Positions 11,078-22,683 of a DNA stretch of 64,000 nt are shown here, piece after piece. The notes below the pieces were generated by a model. That model was not told the DNA's origin and searched no databases. It saw nothing but the letters and a program-made list of their open reading frames with translations. A program made the translations under genes and the position numbers. This stretch comes from Hawksworthiomyces lignivorus (lineage: Eukaryota > Ascomycota > Sordariomycetes > Ophiostomatales > Ophiostomataceae), in assembly GCA_002917075.1 (NCBI GenBank), contig NTMA01000009.1, positions 558,001 to 622,000 on the forward strand. Reading direction: 5' to 3'. The first letter of the stretch is position 1. The number at the start of each line of letters is the position of its first letter.

Positions 11078-11677
11078 TAAACTCCTTATCGCATTGAAAA
11101 AAGCTCCTCAACTATTGCGACTAATAATAATATACGATCAAGTTTAATGCTCTGAAAAAGCACAGCTTTTTTCCTGCGCTTCTCTTCACAGCAGATTTTC
11201 CCCAGGTTTCTGTATTCTCCTTAGAGTGCTCGCAGCTTTCCGATAGCGCCAATATGGGATCCACCTACGTATGTCGGACGGACACACCTATGATTTGGTG
11301 TGCATCTGCATGGCGCACCGTCTGCATTGCTTATCGGCCAGGTAGCTGAGCCTGGCCGTGAGGATTTCCAGCGCCTTTATCTGCAGGGGCTCGGTTTTCT
11401 CTTCCCCGCAATTATGGCTTGGACAGCATATCTCCGAGGACGCTTTCTCCTCTTTCATCCCTAATAAGCTATCAGATTTGTTTTCGAATTCATAATTCAC
11501 AATAGCAATGCAAATGCACTCTTTTTATTGAACTCGTTTCTGCTTGTAGATAGCTCAAAGATAAGCCGGGCCGTTCCGGTGCGCTGGATGCTATCGGGAC
11601 CACATGCACCCCTCCTATTAACTACCTGCTTGGATCGGATATCGTTCGCCATAAAGAGAAAGAAAATAGAACCCATC
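11078..11677. promoter_or_regulatory. Intergenic upstream of the Zn2Cys6 regulator
   Basis: About 600 bp between tandem genes, holding the terminator side of the PNPOx gene and the leader of the regulator. I see no specific operator or conserved box. Confidence 0.4.
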
Positions 11678-13694
11678 ATGGTAACTCGATCGCGGAAGGG
11701 ATGCATTGACTGTAAGCATGCCAAGATTAAATGCGACGAGGTGCGTCCTTCTTGTGGAACGTGTGCTCGGCGCCACCGCAAGTGCAGAGGTTACCTAGAC
11801 TCCAGCAGCACCAAGTCGGTGAGAACCGCCAGCACCAGCAGCACACCTTGCAACGCGTCTTTGCCTTCGCCAGGTCAGATTCCATCTTCCCCACGCCGTG
11901 TCAGTTATGTGGAGAAGCCTCACGAGTCTACGCCGCTGCCACCGTACTATCGCTCGCCTCTGATCGAGCCCTCTGTCTTCACAAACCCTTCGGCCATTGC
12001 TGTCTCGCCGGGTGGCAGCATCGAAGAGCTCCCCGTAGCAGAAGGGTTATCTGGAATTTCCTTTTCACCGATAAGATGGCAGGATGAAGTGGACGGTCCA
12101 TTTCCCGGCAGCTTGTATTCCTCCGATCACAGAACACCCAAGTCCGCAGAATCCTTTCCATCCGATACTAGATTAGCGCTCACTGTTTGCGTCACAAGCG
12201 ACGACAGCAACAAAACAGATGACGATGGCATTGTCTTGCCAAGGACCACGGTGAACGGAATTGGCGCAGACCATAGCAACAGCATTATCCTCAGAGGATC
12301 ATCCAAGCTAGCAAGAATAGCAGGCGCAGGCGAAAGCCACGGATCAGTGCCTTCTTGGGAAGCATCTATGCCCTGGTTATCGCCAACTCCTATGCGAGGT
12401 CCGAGTTTTATGCCATTGAACGAGGTTCTAGAGGAAGACAGGCCATTTATTGAAATATATTTCATGCGACACCCTGCAGAGATGGTGATGAATAACAGTT
12501 TCTTCATCAATGAGATGAATGGTGCTGTGCTGTCCATGCTTCAACAAAGCCCCGTTGTTGTTGGCGATTCGCTGTGCGCCATTGGGGAAAACTATACCGA
12601 AGAAGCGGTGACCGGCGCTTTGGTATCTAGTCGGAAGACGCGACTTCTAACTCGTCTCCGGTTGCTCAATGAAGATGGGGGCAGCCCAGAACTGGTTCTG
12701 CTTTCGATGCTTGGTTTATGTGGTGCTGAGGTAAACAACTCATCCCTTTTTGACTGATTTGAGAATATTTCAATTGATATTTGCTTGCTAATGTTTTCTG
12801 TAGCTCACAAATCCTCTTGGCGATGGAATGGGCAGTGCGCTTTCTCCCCTCATCAAGAATGTAGCAATGATCCTCCAATATCACACGCGCTCAGGCCGCG
12901 AGCTCACCAGCATGGCCAAATACTTTGTCAAAGGCGTGGCTCGCCAGGATCTATTATATTCACTGTCTCGCTTGCAGAAGCCCCAGATTGATCCGTGCAC
13001 GTGGCTAGACGAGTACGCCATGAGCCACGCAGACCGCCTTCTGGGGCTTACGGCTTCGCTGATTCCCATCTTGTGGAAATTAGCCGGGCTCGCCAAAGAT
13101 GTGCAGGACATCTTGGATGGTGACTACTCAACCGTCGGTGCAGAAGGCAGCAAGGACACAGAATCCAGCAGTGGCTCAGTCGAGCTGCATGACGGCTCAC
13201 TGATGCACCGCTCCCAGCTAGCTGAGAGGGAGGCTTCGATACGGGCCCAGCTCCTCGTCTGGCGGCCCATCCACGACAGCTCCCTCTCCCTGCAGACGTC
13301 TCGCAAGCTTCTCCTGCACGCATCTGCATGGCGGGCTGCCGCTCTGCTGTATCTGTACCGGCTCTTCAACCGGCCGGGAAGTCTCCCAGAGGCGGACCAG
13401 ACTGCTCTGGGCATGGCCTACGAGGTCATGATGTACATCGACGGTCCGGCTGATGACGTCAAGCTGTCTCTATGGCCGCTGTTCATTGCCGCATGCGAGT
13501 TTGAGCAGCCAGAGGACCGGGAGCTGGCGAGGCGCATGTTCAGCCGCATGTACGAAGCACGGCCTATCATGACCGTGAAGAGGACAAAATCTTTTGTCAT
13601 GGACCACATCTGGCCGGCGAGAGACAGAGGGGACGTGTGGGACTGGATGCAAATAACACGAAATGAACCATTGTATGCCGTTATGCCTATATAG
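11678..13694 (+). CDS. Zn(II)2Cys6 transcription factor with Fungal_trans_2-type domain
   Basis: Two exons, 11678-12730 and 12804-13694, joined by a 73-nt intron (GTAAAC donor, CTAAT branch, CTGTAG acceptor), give 647 aa. The N-terminal binuclear cluster spans residues 9-36, with six cysteines spaced as C-x2-C-x6-C-x6-C-x2-C-x6-C inside a basic region, and binds DNA. A Ser/Thr/Pro-rich linker runs to about 210. The rest is the helical regulatory domain of the second fungal-specific type (CGAEL.NPLG, ILQYHTRSG, DGPADDVKLSLWPLFIAACE, then MFSRMYEARPIMTVKRTK near the end). The start is the ATG directly before the TRSRKGC motif; an open frame extends 50 codons upstream but lacks a family resemblance. 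Target genes are not evident; the PNPOx gene upstream and the triphosphatase gene downstream are candidates by position only. Confidence 0.9.
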
Positions 13695-13946
13695 TTATAT
13701 ATCTAAGTCTAACTAACATGACTGCTATGTATCCGTTGGCCTCCATGCTATGGATTCATGAAATTGCTGTCATCATATCGTAACACCTTGCCATGCATAG
13801 AGCACTTATGGCCCCAGGCTTGTTATGTAGTCAAACAGGCACTGCATTTGGCTATCTTGTAACTGCCACATCGCAGTCTGCGCTGGTGCCAGGCAAATGC
13901 AAGAACATGATGCGGAGGCTATCCAAGCCATCTGTGCACGCAATTA

Positions 13947-14540
13947 TCAAGCCGTTAAGAATGTGAGTTTGCTGTTCTTGAATGGTATGAGAGCCAATAT
14001 GACTGCCTGCACGTAGTACGCCGTGCGATCGACCACGTCGTCGGTCAAGATGCCTACCGAGCCGCTGTGCTGTTTCGAATTTGTCCGGCCAAAGACGACG
14101 TCGTCCGCGTGGCCGAGCTCCATGCCACCGCGGACGAGCTTCGCGGTCTCCTCGGCCAGATAGTACATTGCCGTTCGCGCCTTTCCCGTACGGCCCTCCT
14201 TGTCTACCACGACTACCCAGGCGAACGACTGCAGCGCTCCCCCCTCGTTATCGACCCCGCCCTCGATGCCCACCCAATAGTCTGCGTCCGGCTCAGCTGC
14301 CCGAGCCCTCTCCACGCGGCCCTGCGCACCGCGGAGCGTCTCGCCGTCCGAGAACGGCTGGTCCGAAACGCCAGAAGGCACGCTGATGCTGCGGGTATCG
14401 TACTTGGAGCCGGGAAACATGCGCAAGAAGCCCTGCATGCTGGCAGCTACTTTGACGGGGTTCTGCGACGCAACAATGATTGTCTGCGGGGCAGCTTGGC
14501 TGTTCGCCTCTTGGTGCGCCATTGTACTGCGGAGTGGCAC
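13947..14540 (-). CDS. Inosine/xanthosine triphosphatase-like protein (non-canonical purine NTPase, DUF84)
   Basis: A single exon of 197 aa. The motifs are those of the YjjX/DUF84 fold: VASQNPVKVAA near residue 24, VPSGVSDQPFSDGET, GRVERARAAEPDADYWVGIEGGV, an acidic metal-binding site, then GRTNSKQHSGSVGILTDDVVDR and ALIPFKNSKL at the end. The enzyme removes phosphate from ITP/XTP and so cleans the nucleotide pool; it probably acts in the cytosol. The length matches the family. The start at 14540 is used, and ATG at 14522 (MAHQ..) is equally possible. It converges with the regulator that ends at 13694, leaving a 252-base gap. Confidence 0.9.
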   Translation of the reverse strand: MPLRSTMAHQEANSQAAPQTIIVASQNPVKVAASMQGFLRMFPGSKYDTRSISVPSGVSDQPFSDGETLRGAQGRVERARAAEPDADYWVGIEGGVDNEGGALQSFAWVVVVDKEGRTGKARTAMYYLAEETAKLVRGGMELGHADDVVFGRTNSKQHSGSVGILTDDVVDRTAYYVQAVILALIPFKNSKLTFLTA

Positions 14541-15148
14541 ACCGACAAGTATCTTTCAATGAAGGCCCGCGCTTGTTGAAGCCGCAAAGTTACAGCGGGG
14601 CTTCTTTTTTTTTATTTTTTATTTTTTATTAATACAGAGTAGCTTCCAGGCGAATAACTGGGCGAGCACCATAACCATCCGAAAACCTCTCCGACAAAGC
14701 ACATTAATGCATGCTGTTAGCTACCTAAACCTCCCTTTTAATTATGTAAATAAGTCAGCGGGGCCATTTTTAGTTTCCAATCGTGTGGGTAGCTCCAATA
14801 GTTCCCCTTCGATAAGCATCACACAGTCCCAAGTGTTTGAGCCAATACTTTTCTCATCGAATAAACAGAACTTTTATCCAACAGAATGAGTCACCGGGCA
14901 GCTAAGAATAAGAAATAGGTCCTCTTGCTAGGGTTTGTTTCTTTAATAATGATAAGAAAATCACTCAAAGTAGAGATAGCTACTTTTCGAGCTGATATGT
15001 AGCCTTGTAGTCATGATCTATTACGTTTATCCTCTTTTTTTTCCACAAATGTTAATAACTAAATGAGCAAATAAGGTCTAAGGGAAAAAAGGTCGCTTTT
15101 TAGGACAAAACGAAACCAGAAATTGATCTGATCATTGTGAGGTAAAAA
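14541..15148. other. Intergenic, AT-rich
   Basis: Promoter side of the triphosphatase gene, with a T-rich tract at 14603-14630, and the 3' flank of the reductase gene. No gene seen. Confidence 0.5.
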
Positions 15149-16177
15149 CTACCTGGTGGTCGAAGCAGCTACTTGCCCGGTCTTCCAATCCTCAATCTTA
15201 AGCAGATTATACACTGTAGTCATATTTGGTACATCCACTCCCAGCTTCTTTGCAACCTTGAGTGGGTTACCTAGAATGACCTCCAGCTCCATTGGCCGCC
15301 TGTTTTCGAGATCCAGCAGCATGCTTGGGCGGTAGCCGCAGTCATTTGGCAGCCTGTATGCCATCCACTGGACGATCGACTCGGGCATCGCGTGGCCGGC
15401 TGCTTTGGCAATCCGCCAGATCTCCCACATCATCGGCACGATCAGCGACTCGCGGCCTTTGCTTCGCTGGATCTCTCCGACGTCTGACCGCGTCAGGGCG
15501 CAGACGGCATTGAATGTCCCATTCCAGAGGAGCTTCTCCCACCGGGCCACCTGGATGTCCTCGACCAGCTCGCACACGCTGGCGCCGCCGGCCACGTACA
15601 TGTCCACAAACGCCTTGGCGCGCTTCATGCTCTCGGCGTCGTCCATGCCGCCCGCGACGTTGCCGTGGTAGTGTGGGCCCATCTTGGAGACGTCTTTGCC
15701 CGTCTGGACCACCACGTTGGGCTCCTGCACCTCGCTGCCGATGTGGCTGACGCTGCTCATCACCGCGTTGGCCGGCCACGCGCGGATGATCTCTTCTTCG
15801 ATGCCGATGCCGTTCTGGATCAGGACCACCGTCGTCTTTCCAGGGGACACGACGGGCGCAATCAGACCCGTGACAGGATTGCGGCTTGGCAGCTGCTTTG
15901 TGCACACAACCACGTAGTCGTACTCGATGGGCTCGCCATCTTCGTCTTTTGTCGCGTCCGCCACCGAGCCCACTACCCGCTGCGGCTTCCAGCCGGCCAG
16001 CTTGCCGTGGTCAACGGATTGGACGTCCCATCCGTGCTCGGACACATAAGTGTACTTGGATCGCAGGACAGCTGTCACGTGGGCCAAATTGGATTTGGTC
16101 AAGACGACAGATGCTATTGTGCCGACGCCTCCGGAACCAATGAGGCAGACTCGGTAAGGGTGGACCTTGGAGGGCAT
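15149..16177 (-). CDS. 2-dehydropantoate 2-reductase (ketopantoate reductase) family protein
   Basis: A single exon of 342 aa. The Rossmann start VCLIGSGGVGTIA (residues 10-22) is the ApbA/PanE NADPH-binding loop; the YDYVVVCTKQLP segment and LIQNGIGIEEEI are the conserved substrate-side motifs. The C-terminal helical domain carries RWEKLLWNGTFNAVCALT with the Lys/Asn pair used by the family, and later S-rich RPSMLLDLENRRPMELEVILGNP with the Ser and Glu of the active site. Family members reduce ketopantoate to pantoate in vitamin B5/CoA synthesis; fungi often have several paralogues, some clustered with other pathways. The gene lies on the same strand as the amidase at 16866-18794. Two GATAG motifs at about 16613-16627 lie in its upstream region. 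Confidence 0.88.
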   Translation of the reverse strand: MPSKVHPYRVCLIGSGGVGTIASVVLTKSNLAHVTAVLRSKYTYVSEHGWDVQSVDHGKLAGWKPQRVVGSVADATKDEDGEPIEYDYVVVCTKQLPSRNPVTGLIAPVVSPGKTTVVLIQNGIGIEEEIIRAWPANAVMSSVSHIGSEVQEPNVVVQTGKDVSKMGPHYHGNVAGGMDDAESMKRAKAFVDMYVAGGASVCELVEDIQVARWEKLLWNGTFNAVCALTRSDVGEIQRSKGRESLIVPMMWEIWRIAKAAGHAMPESIVQWMAYRLPNDCGYRPSMLLDLENRRPMELEVILGNPLKVAKKLGVDVPNMTTVYNLLKIEDWKTGQVAASTTR

Positions 16178-16865
16178 CGTATTCTAAAGAGGAAGGCGAG
16201 GAGCAACGGCGGAAGGGAAGAGAGGAGATTGTGGGAATAGGTAGCCTTCGACAAGGAGTTGCGTCGACGAGCCGTGGAGACACGGTTGTCGTTGATGTAT
16301 GTGAGCGTCTGGGAACAGACCGTATGGAAATCGCCGATCGGTTAACAGAATTGAAATTACGTTTATTATTGCTTTTCTCCTCGTTTTCTCCTCACTTCCC
16401 CCCTAGTGATGCTATCACGAGGTCCGCAAGGGTGACCCAATACTTCTATCGAAAAATCATCCGAAGCCTAGTCATAGATTTCTTTCTTAAACACGCAAAA
16501 ATGTGCGGTTTCTTCGCGGTATGTATGCATTTCAAAGCTCTAGGTAGCTAGGCGAATCTTGACTAGCCCGGCACTTGTAAAATGGGAGTCCGAGAGGGGG
16601 TGATTGCATTTAGATAGCATAGATAGTGAATGTCTCCACCAAGTGGCGCGCAATTCCACGCCACGGCGTACATTTAAATGGTCCTTGGACGGCGGATCCT
16701 AAGATTCGCGCTTTTACGTCATAAATTTCATGCAGTACATGGCGAGCTTTTTGAATATGCTGAATATTTCTACTGTATCTTCCTGTGAAATTCCACTAGG
16801 GCTATTGAAGCTATATACGACCACATGGGAGATAGCCTTATTTTTTTATGAAATGCGTATCTTTG
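16178..16865. promoter_or_regulatory. Intergenic with two GATAG motifs
   Basis: Holds the promoter of the reductase gene and the 3' end of the amidase. TTAGATAGCATAGATAG at about 16611-16627 contains two GATA-factor-like sites in direct orientation. No other feature is recognised. Confidence 0.45.
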
Positions 16866-18794
16866 CTACTGGCCATTCAAGACGTCGTCGATCTCTTCTG
16901 CATACTTGAGCAGAGCTGCGTCGTGCAGCCTGAGAGCGACAAGCTGTATGGATGTCGGGGAGCCGGACATCAGCTCGGCATCATCTGTGGAAAGAGAGGA
17001 GAGATCAGTCTTGTAAACATTACAATAACAATGTAATTGAACATAAGTCTTGACGTACACCATGTTTGAATCTTCGCGTCTAGATCATTCATCGCGCTAA
17101 GTTCAGTGTCTTTGGGGTCAAGGGCGGCATCTGCCTTGCCAAACGGAACAATAATCGCAGGATACTGTAAAAGTTATTAGTGAATGCAGTTCTGCATTTC
17201 GCTAGGTGTGTTTTTGCTCACATCCATAATATTCCAGGAGGCGGTGTAGAGCTCGGACGTGCACCGGTCCTGCTGGATTGGCGTGTGTGGGGCAGACGGC
17301 GCAATAAGAACATCAATGCCCAGCGCCTGCCAGGCGTCCAGCATCTGCTTCTGAAGGAGCCCCTTTCTCGTGTTGAGTGCCCAGACTTCCTCGTGCTCCA
17401 GACGCGGGCTGCCCCAGAAGCCAAAGTTGGCCACCGAGGGCACCACTGGCTCGCCGGACTTGGCCAGCTCGCGGCTCTGGTAGGACAGGCCATCCGACGT
17501 CAGCAGCGACGCGGCGACGTCGCGGATCACTTTGAAGTCGGGGCAAGTGGGCGTGAAATCCCGGATTTCATAGCCCGCCTTCTCCAACTTGGCAACAGCC
17601 TCGCGGAGAGCTCGACGCACGGGAGGATGGGGTCTGACGCCAGATTCATACAGTATACCAACGATGGGCTTCTTCTCCGGGAGCGGCTGTTCCATCACAC
17701 CAGCGATAACGGCGGGGTCGAACGTCCAAGGCTTGTGCGAGCGGACGACTTCGGTGAGCAGCTTCATGTCGCGGATCGAATGGCCGATGGGGCCGAGCAC
17801 GGCAGGAATGCCAGTGTTAACGCCAGACCAGCCAGAAGGGGCATAACCGATAAAGGGAAGGATGCCAACAGAAGGTTTATAGCCATAGACAGCATTGAAA
17901 GCAGCTGGAAGACTAAAAGCTGTGTTAGTGGTCCTGCTTTTGAGTCTCAATTTCGCATCTCAAAGCTTAGCGTACCGGATGGAACCACCGACGTCGGTGC
18001 CAACGCCCAGGGTGTTGCCTCGGAAGGCAGAGATCGATCCTTCGCCGCCGCTGCTTCCGCCACTGGACAGGTTGCTGACGATCGGGTTGATTGTCTGTCC
18101 AAATACATTGTTGTCGCACTCGGCGACCAGCATTGTCTGGGGAACGTTGGTCTTGGCAATCACGATTGCGCCGGCTTCTTCGACAACCTGGATCATCGGG
18201 GTAGTTGTGGTGGACTTATCGAAGCATCTAGAAACATAACCATTGCAAGCGTCAAAGCCTTTGATATGGAAGCATTCCTATAGATATGCGTCAGCGCCAT
18301 TAGCTTTTCTCTGTATCAATCTTGTGTTTTCGTACCTTGAAGGTCATGGCCAAGCCGTGCAGCGGACCCACGGTCTTTCCAGTAGCCTTGAAGTGCTCAT
18401 CCAGCTTCTTAGCCTTCTCGATGGCTTCCGCAAAGCAAATTTCCGTCAAGAAGTGGCAAATCTGCTGGCCGACAGCAGCACGTTTACAGAAGGCTGTGAT
18501 GGTCTCCGTCGCAGTATACGTGCCCTTGGCAATCTCAGCCGCCAGCGACGTGGCGTCGTAGCTGTCGCCCGTGATTAGCAGTTCTCTTTCAGTGAGGATG
18601 CCACAAGTGGCAGCAACTGGCCGCACGTCCACAGTGCCTTCTGGAGGGTACATGGACGGCTTCAGTCTCCATTCTTCGGGAATCCTTGATAGTTGTTCTG
18701 CTCTCTTCTCCGCCACCACTGACTCCCAAGACTTCGCAGGCTTGTGAAGGTCATTCTTGGGGGCCGTAGTTTCTGTGAGCGTCGCGGAAGGCAT
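16866..18794 (-). CDS. Amidase (acetamidase type, amidase-signature family)
   Basis: Five exons, 18336-18794, 17976-18277, 17222-17912, 17059-17164 and 16866-16984, with consistent phases and good branch points, give 558 aa, the normal length for fungal acetamidases. The Ser-cisSer-Lys triad is visible: Lys153 in AMTFK (the last codon of exon 1), cis-Ser228 in SSGGSSGGEG and nucleophile Ser252 in DVGGSIR, 24 residues later as in the family. The end reads SPTSIQLVALRLHDAALL, the typical C-terminus. It hydrolyses an amide to acid and ammonia; the substrate is not fixed by sequence. No signal peptide is present, so it is cytosolic. The promoter faces a cluster of GATA motifs and the divergent Dal5-type permease, which suggests nitrogen control as for amdS genes. 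One odd point is the unusual NGYVSRCFDK segment after the first motif, where most relatives have a longer GY..G.. loop. Confidence 0.92.
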
Positions 18795-20055
18795 TTTGAT
18801 CTGTGATGCTTTATCTTTGAGTTGGACAGACTTGAAAGAGGTGGAATGGTGCCAAACTTTACGGAACTTCTGTCTTTTGATAAACGACTGGTAGAGCTTA
18901 AGTGGAAGACAAAATAAAAATAAAAATGATAAAAGAAAAGAGAGAACCAGTGCAAAGGTGCCGCAGAACGCAGGTCTGTGAGGGCGATTAAATTGAAGGT
19001 TTGAAACGGACTTTAGACGCCGATGGTGTTTAGGCAGACTTTGTTGAATGCTTGTCGCTACCTAAGAAATTGTCTACTTGCTTTTGAAACTGGACAGAAA
19101 TTTCTGGTAATTGGCTCGCTTCTGAAATGGAAAAAAGATGTAAACCAAAAGGAAATGACAAACTATAGGTTTAGCTATCGAGCTTAAGCCGCAGCTAGGT
19201 CAACAGCTAGATCCTTCAAAATACAACAAACAATTAGACTTAACAACTACACAGGTCACGAAGGACATTATTGCTACAAGCTATCGAAGCTATCGAAGCT
19301 ATCAGAGCTAGAGAGGATACTGTTGTGTTGAAGAAGCCAGAGTGTTTGTGGGACATTGAATATGAATCGTGCGGGGTTCCGGCCATTTGCTCGCATGGCG
19401 AGCTATCTAAGCTATCAGACTGCAGCAAGTTGTCACGCTAAACTGCTACTTTGCTATCACGAACGCTATCAGAGATGCTATCTATAGGCTGAACTATATG
19501 ATCGACCCTATTTTTCTGTGCAGAACCCTGGTTAGCGGCACCTCACAGCTCGCTACATTCCTTAGTGCTGCGCACGGAAGTCCAGAACAACTATGACATC
19601 GCCAGACCGTATATCCGGAAAATGCGGTGTTCTCACATTTGCCAGACACCCTATCATCACAGAACTGCTCCCAAATACAGTAATCCAATCAAAGAAGTCC
19701 TATACTCATCCGCTAAAAGGTACTAGCGACATAGTAGTCTTAGGGGAAGATGGCAATCTCCAAACAAGAGGTAATGCAACATAATTTGGGAAAAGCTGTA
19801 AACTACATGCACGATAACTATCGTTTTGCAAGGGCCACAGCCTCTCTATATGCAGCAAGACAAAGTTGCACACCCAAAGGGACACCACCGATATGATCGA
19901 CAGAGGAAGTTTAAAGATCCGTCTTCATCCTCTCCTTGCTTTCGTCTGATTTTTCTTACGTTCTATTCTACAGACTAGCTGCAACATCCCTCTTAATCCT
20001 GTTCTTTGAATTAAAACCAAGAACGGAAGATATTTGCAGACCTCACTTATCCAAT
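18795..20055. promoter_or_regulatory. Divergent promoter region between amidase and permease
   Basis: About 1.26 kb shared by two divergently transcribed genes. The central part (19175-19482) holds nine GATAG motifs, annotated separately. The ends are AT-rich leader sequence. No open frame with support. Confidence 0.6.
19175..19482 (-). promoter_or_regulatory. Cluster of nine same-orientation GATA motifs
   Basis: CTATC (GATAG on the minus strand) starts at 19175, 19281, 19290, 19299, 19403, 19412, 19454, 19466 and 19478. All are in the same orientation; spacings of 9 bp (three intervals) and 12 bp (two) recur. About 0.3 copies would be expected by chance in this length for one orientation. 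GATA factors such as AreA/Nit2 bind paired HGATAR sites and switch on amidase and permease genes when preferred nitrogen is lacking. The sequence pattern is direct; the role in nitrogen control is inference. Confidence 0.65.
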
Positions 20056-22014
20056 ATGGCCGACGATAACAAAATCAATGAGACTGTCGCGAGGCCGGCA
20101 TCCAATCAGGATTTTGGCACCGCCAATGATGTCGAAAAGACTGGCTCTATCTCTAAACTCAAGGACCAGCGGGTAGACCTCAATGCGATTGGCAAGGAAT
20201 ACTACCAGCAGTCTTTGCAGTTTAGCGAGGAGCAGTTACAGAGAGACTCAATCAAAGTCCGGAGAAAGCTAGACTTCATAGTCTTGCCAATGGTGAGTCT
20301 AATTTATAAGATCGCGATTGACGCATCTACTGGTTGATCAATCAAAAACTAACTAAACTAGATGATGACTACGTACATGCTGAGCTTCTTAGACAAGCAG
20401 ACGTAAGGCTCTTTCTCACTAGATCGGCAATTGCTGCATATGCGCAAAACCATGCACTGACAAGATTCCTCTTCACAGTCTCAACTACTCCAATGCCTAC
20501 GGCCTGCAGACAGACACGAAGATGACGGGCAACGACTACTCTTGGGTATCGTCGGCACTGTATTTTGGTTGGCTTACAGGGGCCTACCCATGGCAGATTC
20601 TTCTCCAGCGTTATCCTGTCGGCCGGCTGATCGGCATCATGCTTTTCATCTGGGGCGCTGTATGCATGCTTCAGGCTACGGTTTACAACTTTGCCGGATT
20701 CTTTGCTATTCGGTTTTTCCTTGGTCTGCTCGAGGCTGTTATTTCGCCTGCATTCATTATTCTCACATCTATGCTGTGGACGCGCGAGGAACAAAGTCTC
20801 CGGACCTCGTTTTGGTTGTCTGTGAACGGTGTCTCTTCCATCATTGGTGCTCTTCTGGCCTATGGCGCTGGCCATGCTAACCTAAGCATCCCTCAGTGGA
20901 AGCTCATTTTCCTGGTAAGAAGATTTTCTCTCAATTATTCCACCTCGTACAGTAACTTTGGCTGCCTTTAACCACGCTGTACTGACTACAATTAAGATTG
21001 TTGGCGCCATGACTATGGCTTGGGGCTTTGTCATTCTGTTCTATTTGCCAGATGGACCTCACAACGCCAAGATGCTGAGCGAATACGAGAGAATCGTTGC
21101 AGTCTGGCGTATCTCGCGTAATCAAACTGGTCTAAAGCACCATGTAATTGTTCCTGGACAGATAAAGGAGGCCCTCCTCGATCCCAAGGCATGGCTGCTC
21201 TATCTCATGGCTATCTGCTACGGAATCCTCAATGGCGGCGTGACAAACTTTTTGTCCGCAATCATCAAAGGTTTCGGATACAATGCCCTGAAAACAAGTC
21301 TCCTGCAGACTCCTGTGGGAGCTTTTGAATTGGTCATGGTCATTGCATTCGGATACTTGTCCAAGCTGCCAAACATGATTGGAGCTACTATCATTAGTAA
21401 GGAACCCGGATTTGAGAGACTCGACATTTTAGGTACGAGAGAAAAGAGTGTTTGGCTAACCGTTTCTTCACGTATTTAGTTTCCTGCATCCCGGGGTTGG
21501 CTGGCCTGATTGGTATTCTGAAAATCAGCCTCGACCACCGCTTTGCCCTGGTGGGTATGTGCTGGTTGCAGGGCATTCTTGGCTCCCCAGTCATTCTGAA
21601 CTGGACGCTCCCTGGCCTTAACACTGCCGGCCATACGAAACGCAGCACTGTTCTAGGTGTCTATTTTGTGTATGTCTTGGACTCGGTACCCCCTTCTTTG
21701 TCGAAGGCCGCCTGCCTGTTTTCTTCCTCTGCTAACTTTAGACCAAAAGCATATACTGCGCTGGTAACATCGCTGGGCCCCATTTGTTCCTGGCCAACGA
21801 GGCTCCCAGATACACCACTGCCATTAAGGGTCTACTTGGCTGCTATGCTGCTGCCATGGGCCTCCAGGTTATTTACACCACGTTATGCTGGCTCGAGAAC
21901 CGCTCCAAGCAGAAGAGTGGTCTTCTCAGCGATATTAGTGCCACAGAAGACGCAATGGAGAGCTTCGAAGACTTGACTGACAAGCAGAATAAGCATTTCA
22001 AATACAGCATCTAA
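20056..22014 (+). CDS. MFS permease of the allantoate/Dal5 (anion:cation symporter) family
   Basis: Six exons, 20056-20292, 20362-20402, 20479-20914, 20997-21396, 21480-21667 and 21742-22014, give 524 aa. Junctions were checked by phase; exon 2 is a 41-nt micro-exon that restores TTYMLSFLDKQTLNYSNAYG at the first membrane segment. Family marks: SWVSSALYFGWLTGAYP, QRYPVGR, GLLEAVISPAF, LPDGPHNAKML, GGVTNFLSAIIKGFGY and YCAGNIAGPHLF, with twelve expected membrane spans. Members carry allantoate, ureidosuccinate, nicotinate, biotin or pantothenate into the cell by proton symport. It diverges from the amidase across a GATA-rich promoter, so an amide or carboxylate substrate for that enzyme is the natural guess. 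The last donor (GTGTATG at 21668) was chosen because the alternative two bases on breaks the frame. Confidence 0.9.
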
Positions 22015-22683
22015 TGGCACAGAAGTACAAAAAGGTTCATCCTAGTCTGGTCACTGTAGGCAATCAGTTCTATCTATTTTAATTTAGAGTAAGATCCTAT
22101 GCAATGCAAAACCTTTCCAACCAATTTTGTTTCTTGAAGTTGCCTAAGATAGCATAAACCCCGAATATACTTAAATCAAGATTAAATCAAAATCAAGAAG
22201 TGGTTAACCGTCAATCCATCGACCATTCTAACTTCTAAACACATAATATTGTTTATGTGCCACGAAGGTACCGACTACTACCATGAGACAGTCCAAAACA
22301 AAGTCTCACACGTAGTTCTTCCCCTATATGTTGACTTATACAACTTTGCCGCACTCGTCGAATACCTTGACAGCGAAGTCTAGCCCAACAAACGAGTAGC
22401 ACTGCAGTGGACAATCAAAGACCTAAACAAGAGCATTCTGAAGGTTTTACATAACGGAAACGCAAGTTTGGCCATAAAAGAGAAATCGAAATATGTAGGA
22501 GAGCCGGCACAGTCGCGTAGTCATAGTTGAGATCTCGCTGCGAAACTTAAACTTGAGTGTTCTATTTAGAAAGCGACCAACTGGTAGAGATAGATGATTA
22601 CAAGGCATAACAGACCAATATCGGCTCCGGATAGATGGACGTCCTTTTTACTGGATGAGTCGCCGCCGTCCTCTGCGCATTCT
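22015..22683. other. Intergenic downstream of the permease
   Basis: AT-rich 3' flank without a supported gene; it ends at the left arm of an inverted-repeat unit. Confidence 0.5.

Noticed and set aside
15342..15905. Long open frame overlapping the ketopantoate reductase in another frame
   Set aside because: It is a GC-driven shadow; composition is Arg/Gly/Ala-biased and the reductase frame carries all family motifs.
19281..19303. Possible CRISPR or satellite repeat
   Set aside because: Units are 9 bp with a GATAG core and no spacers; a transcription-factor site cluster explains it better, and the genome is fungal.
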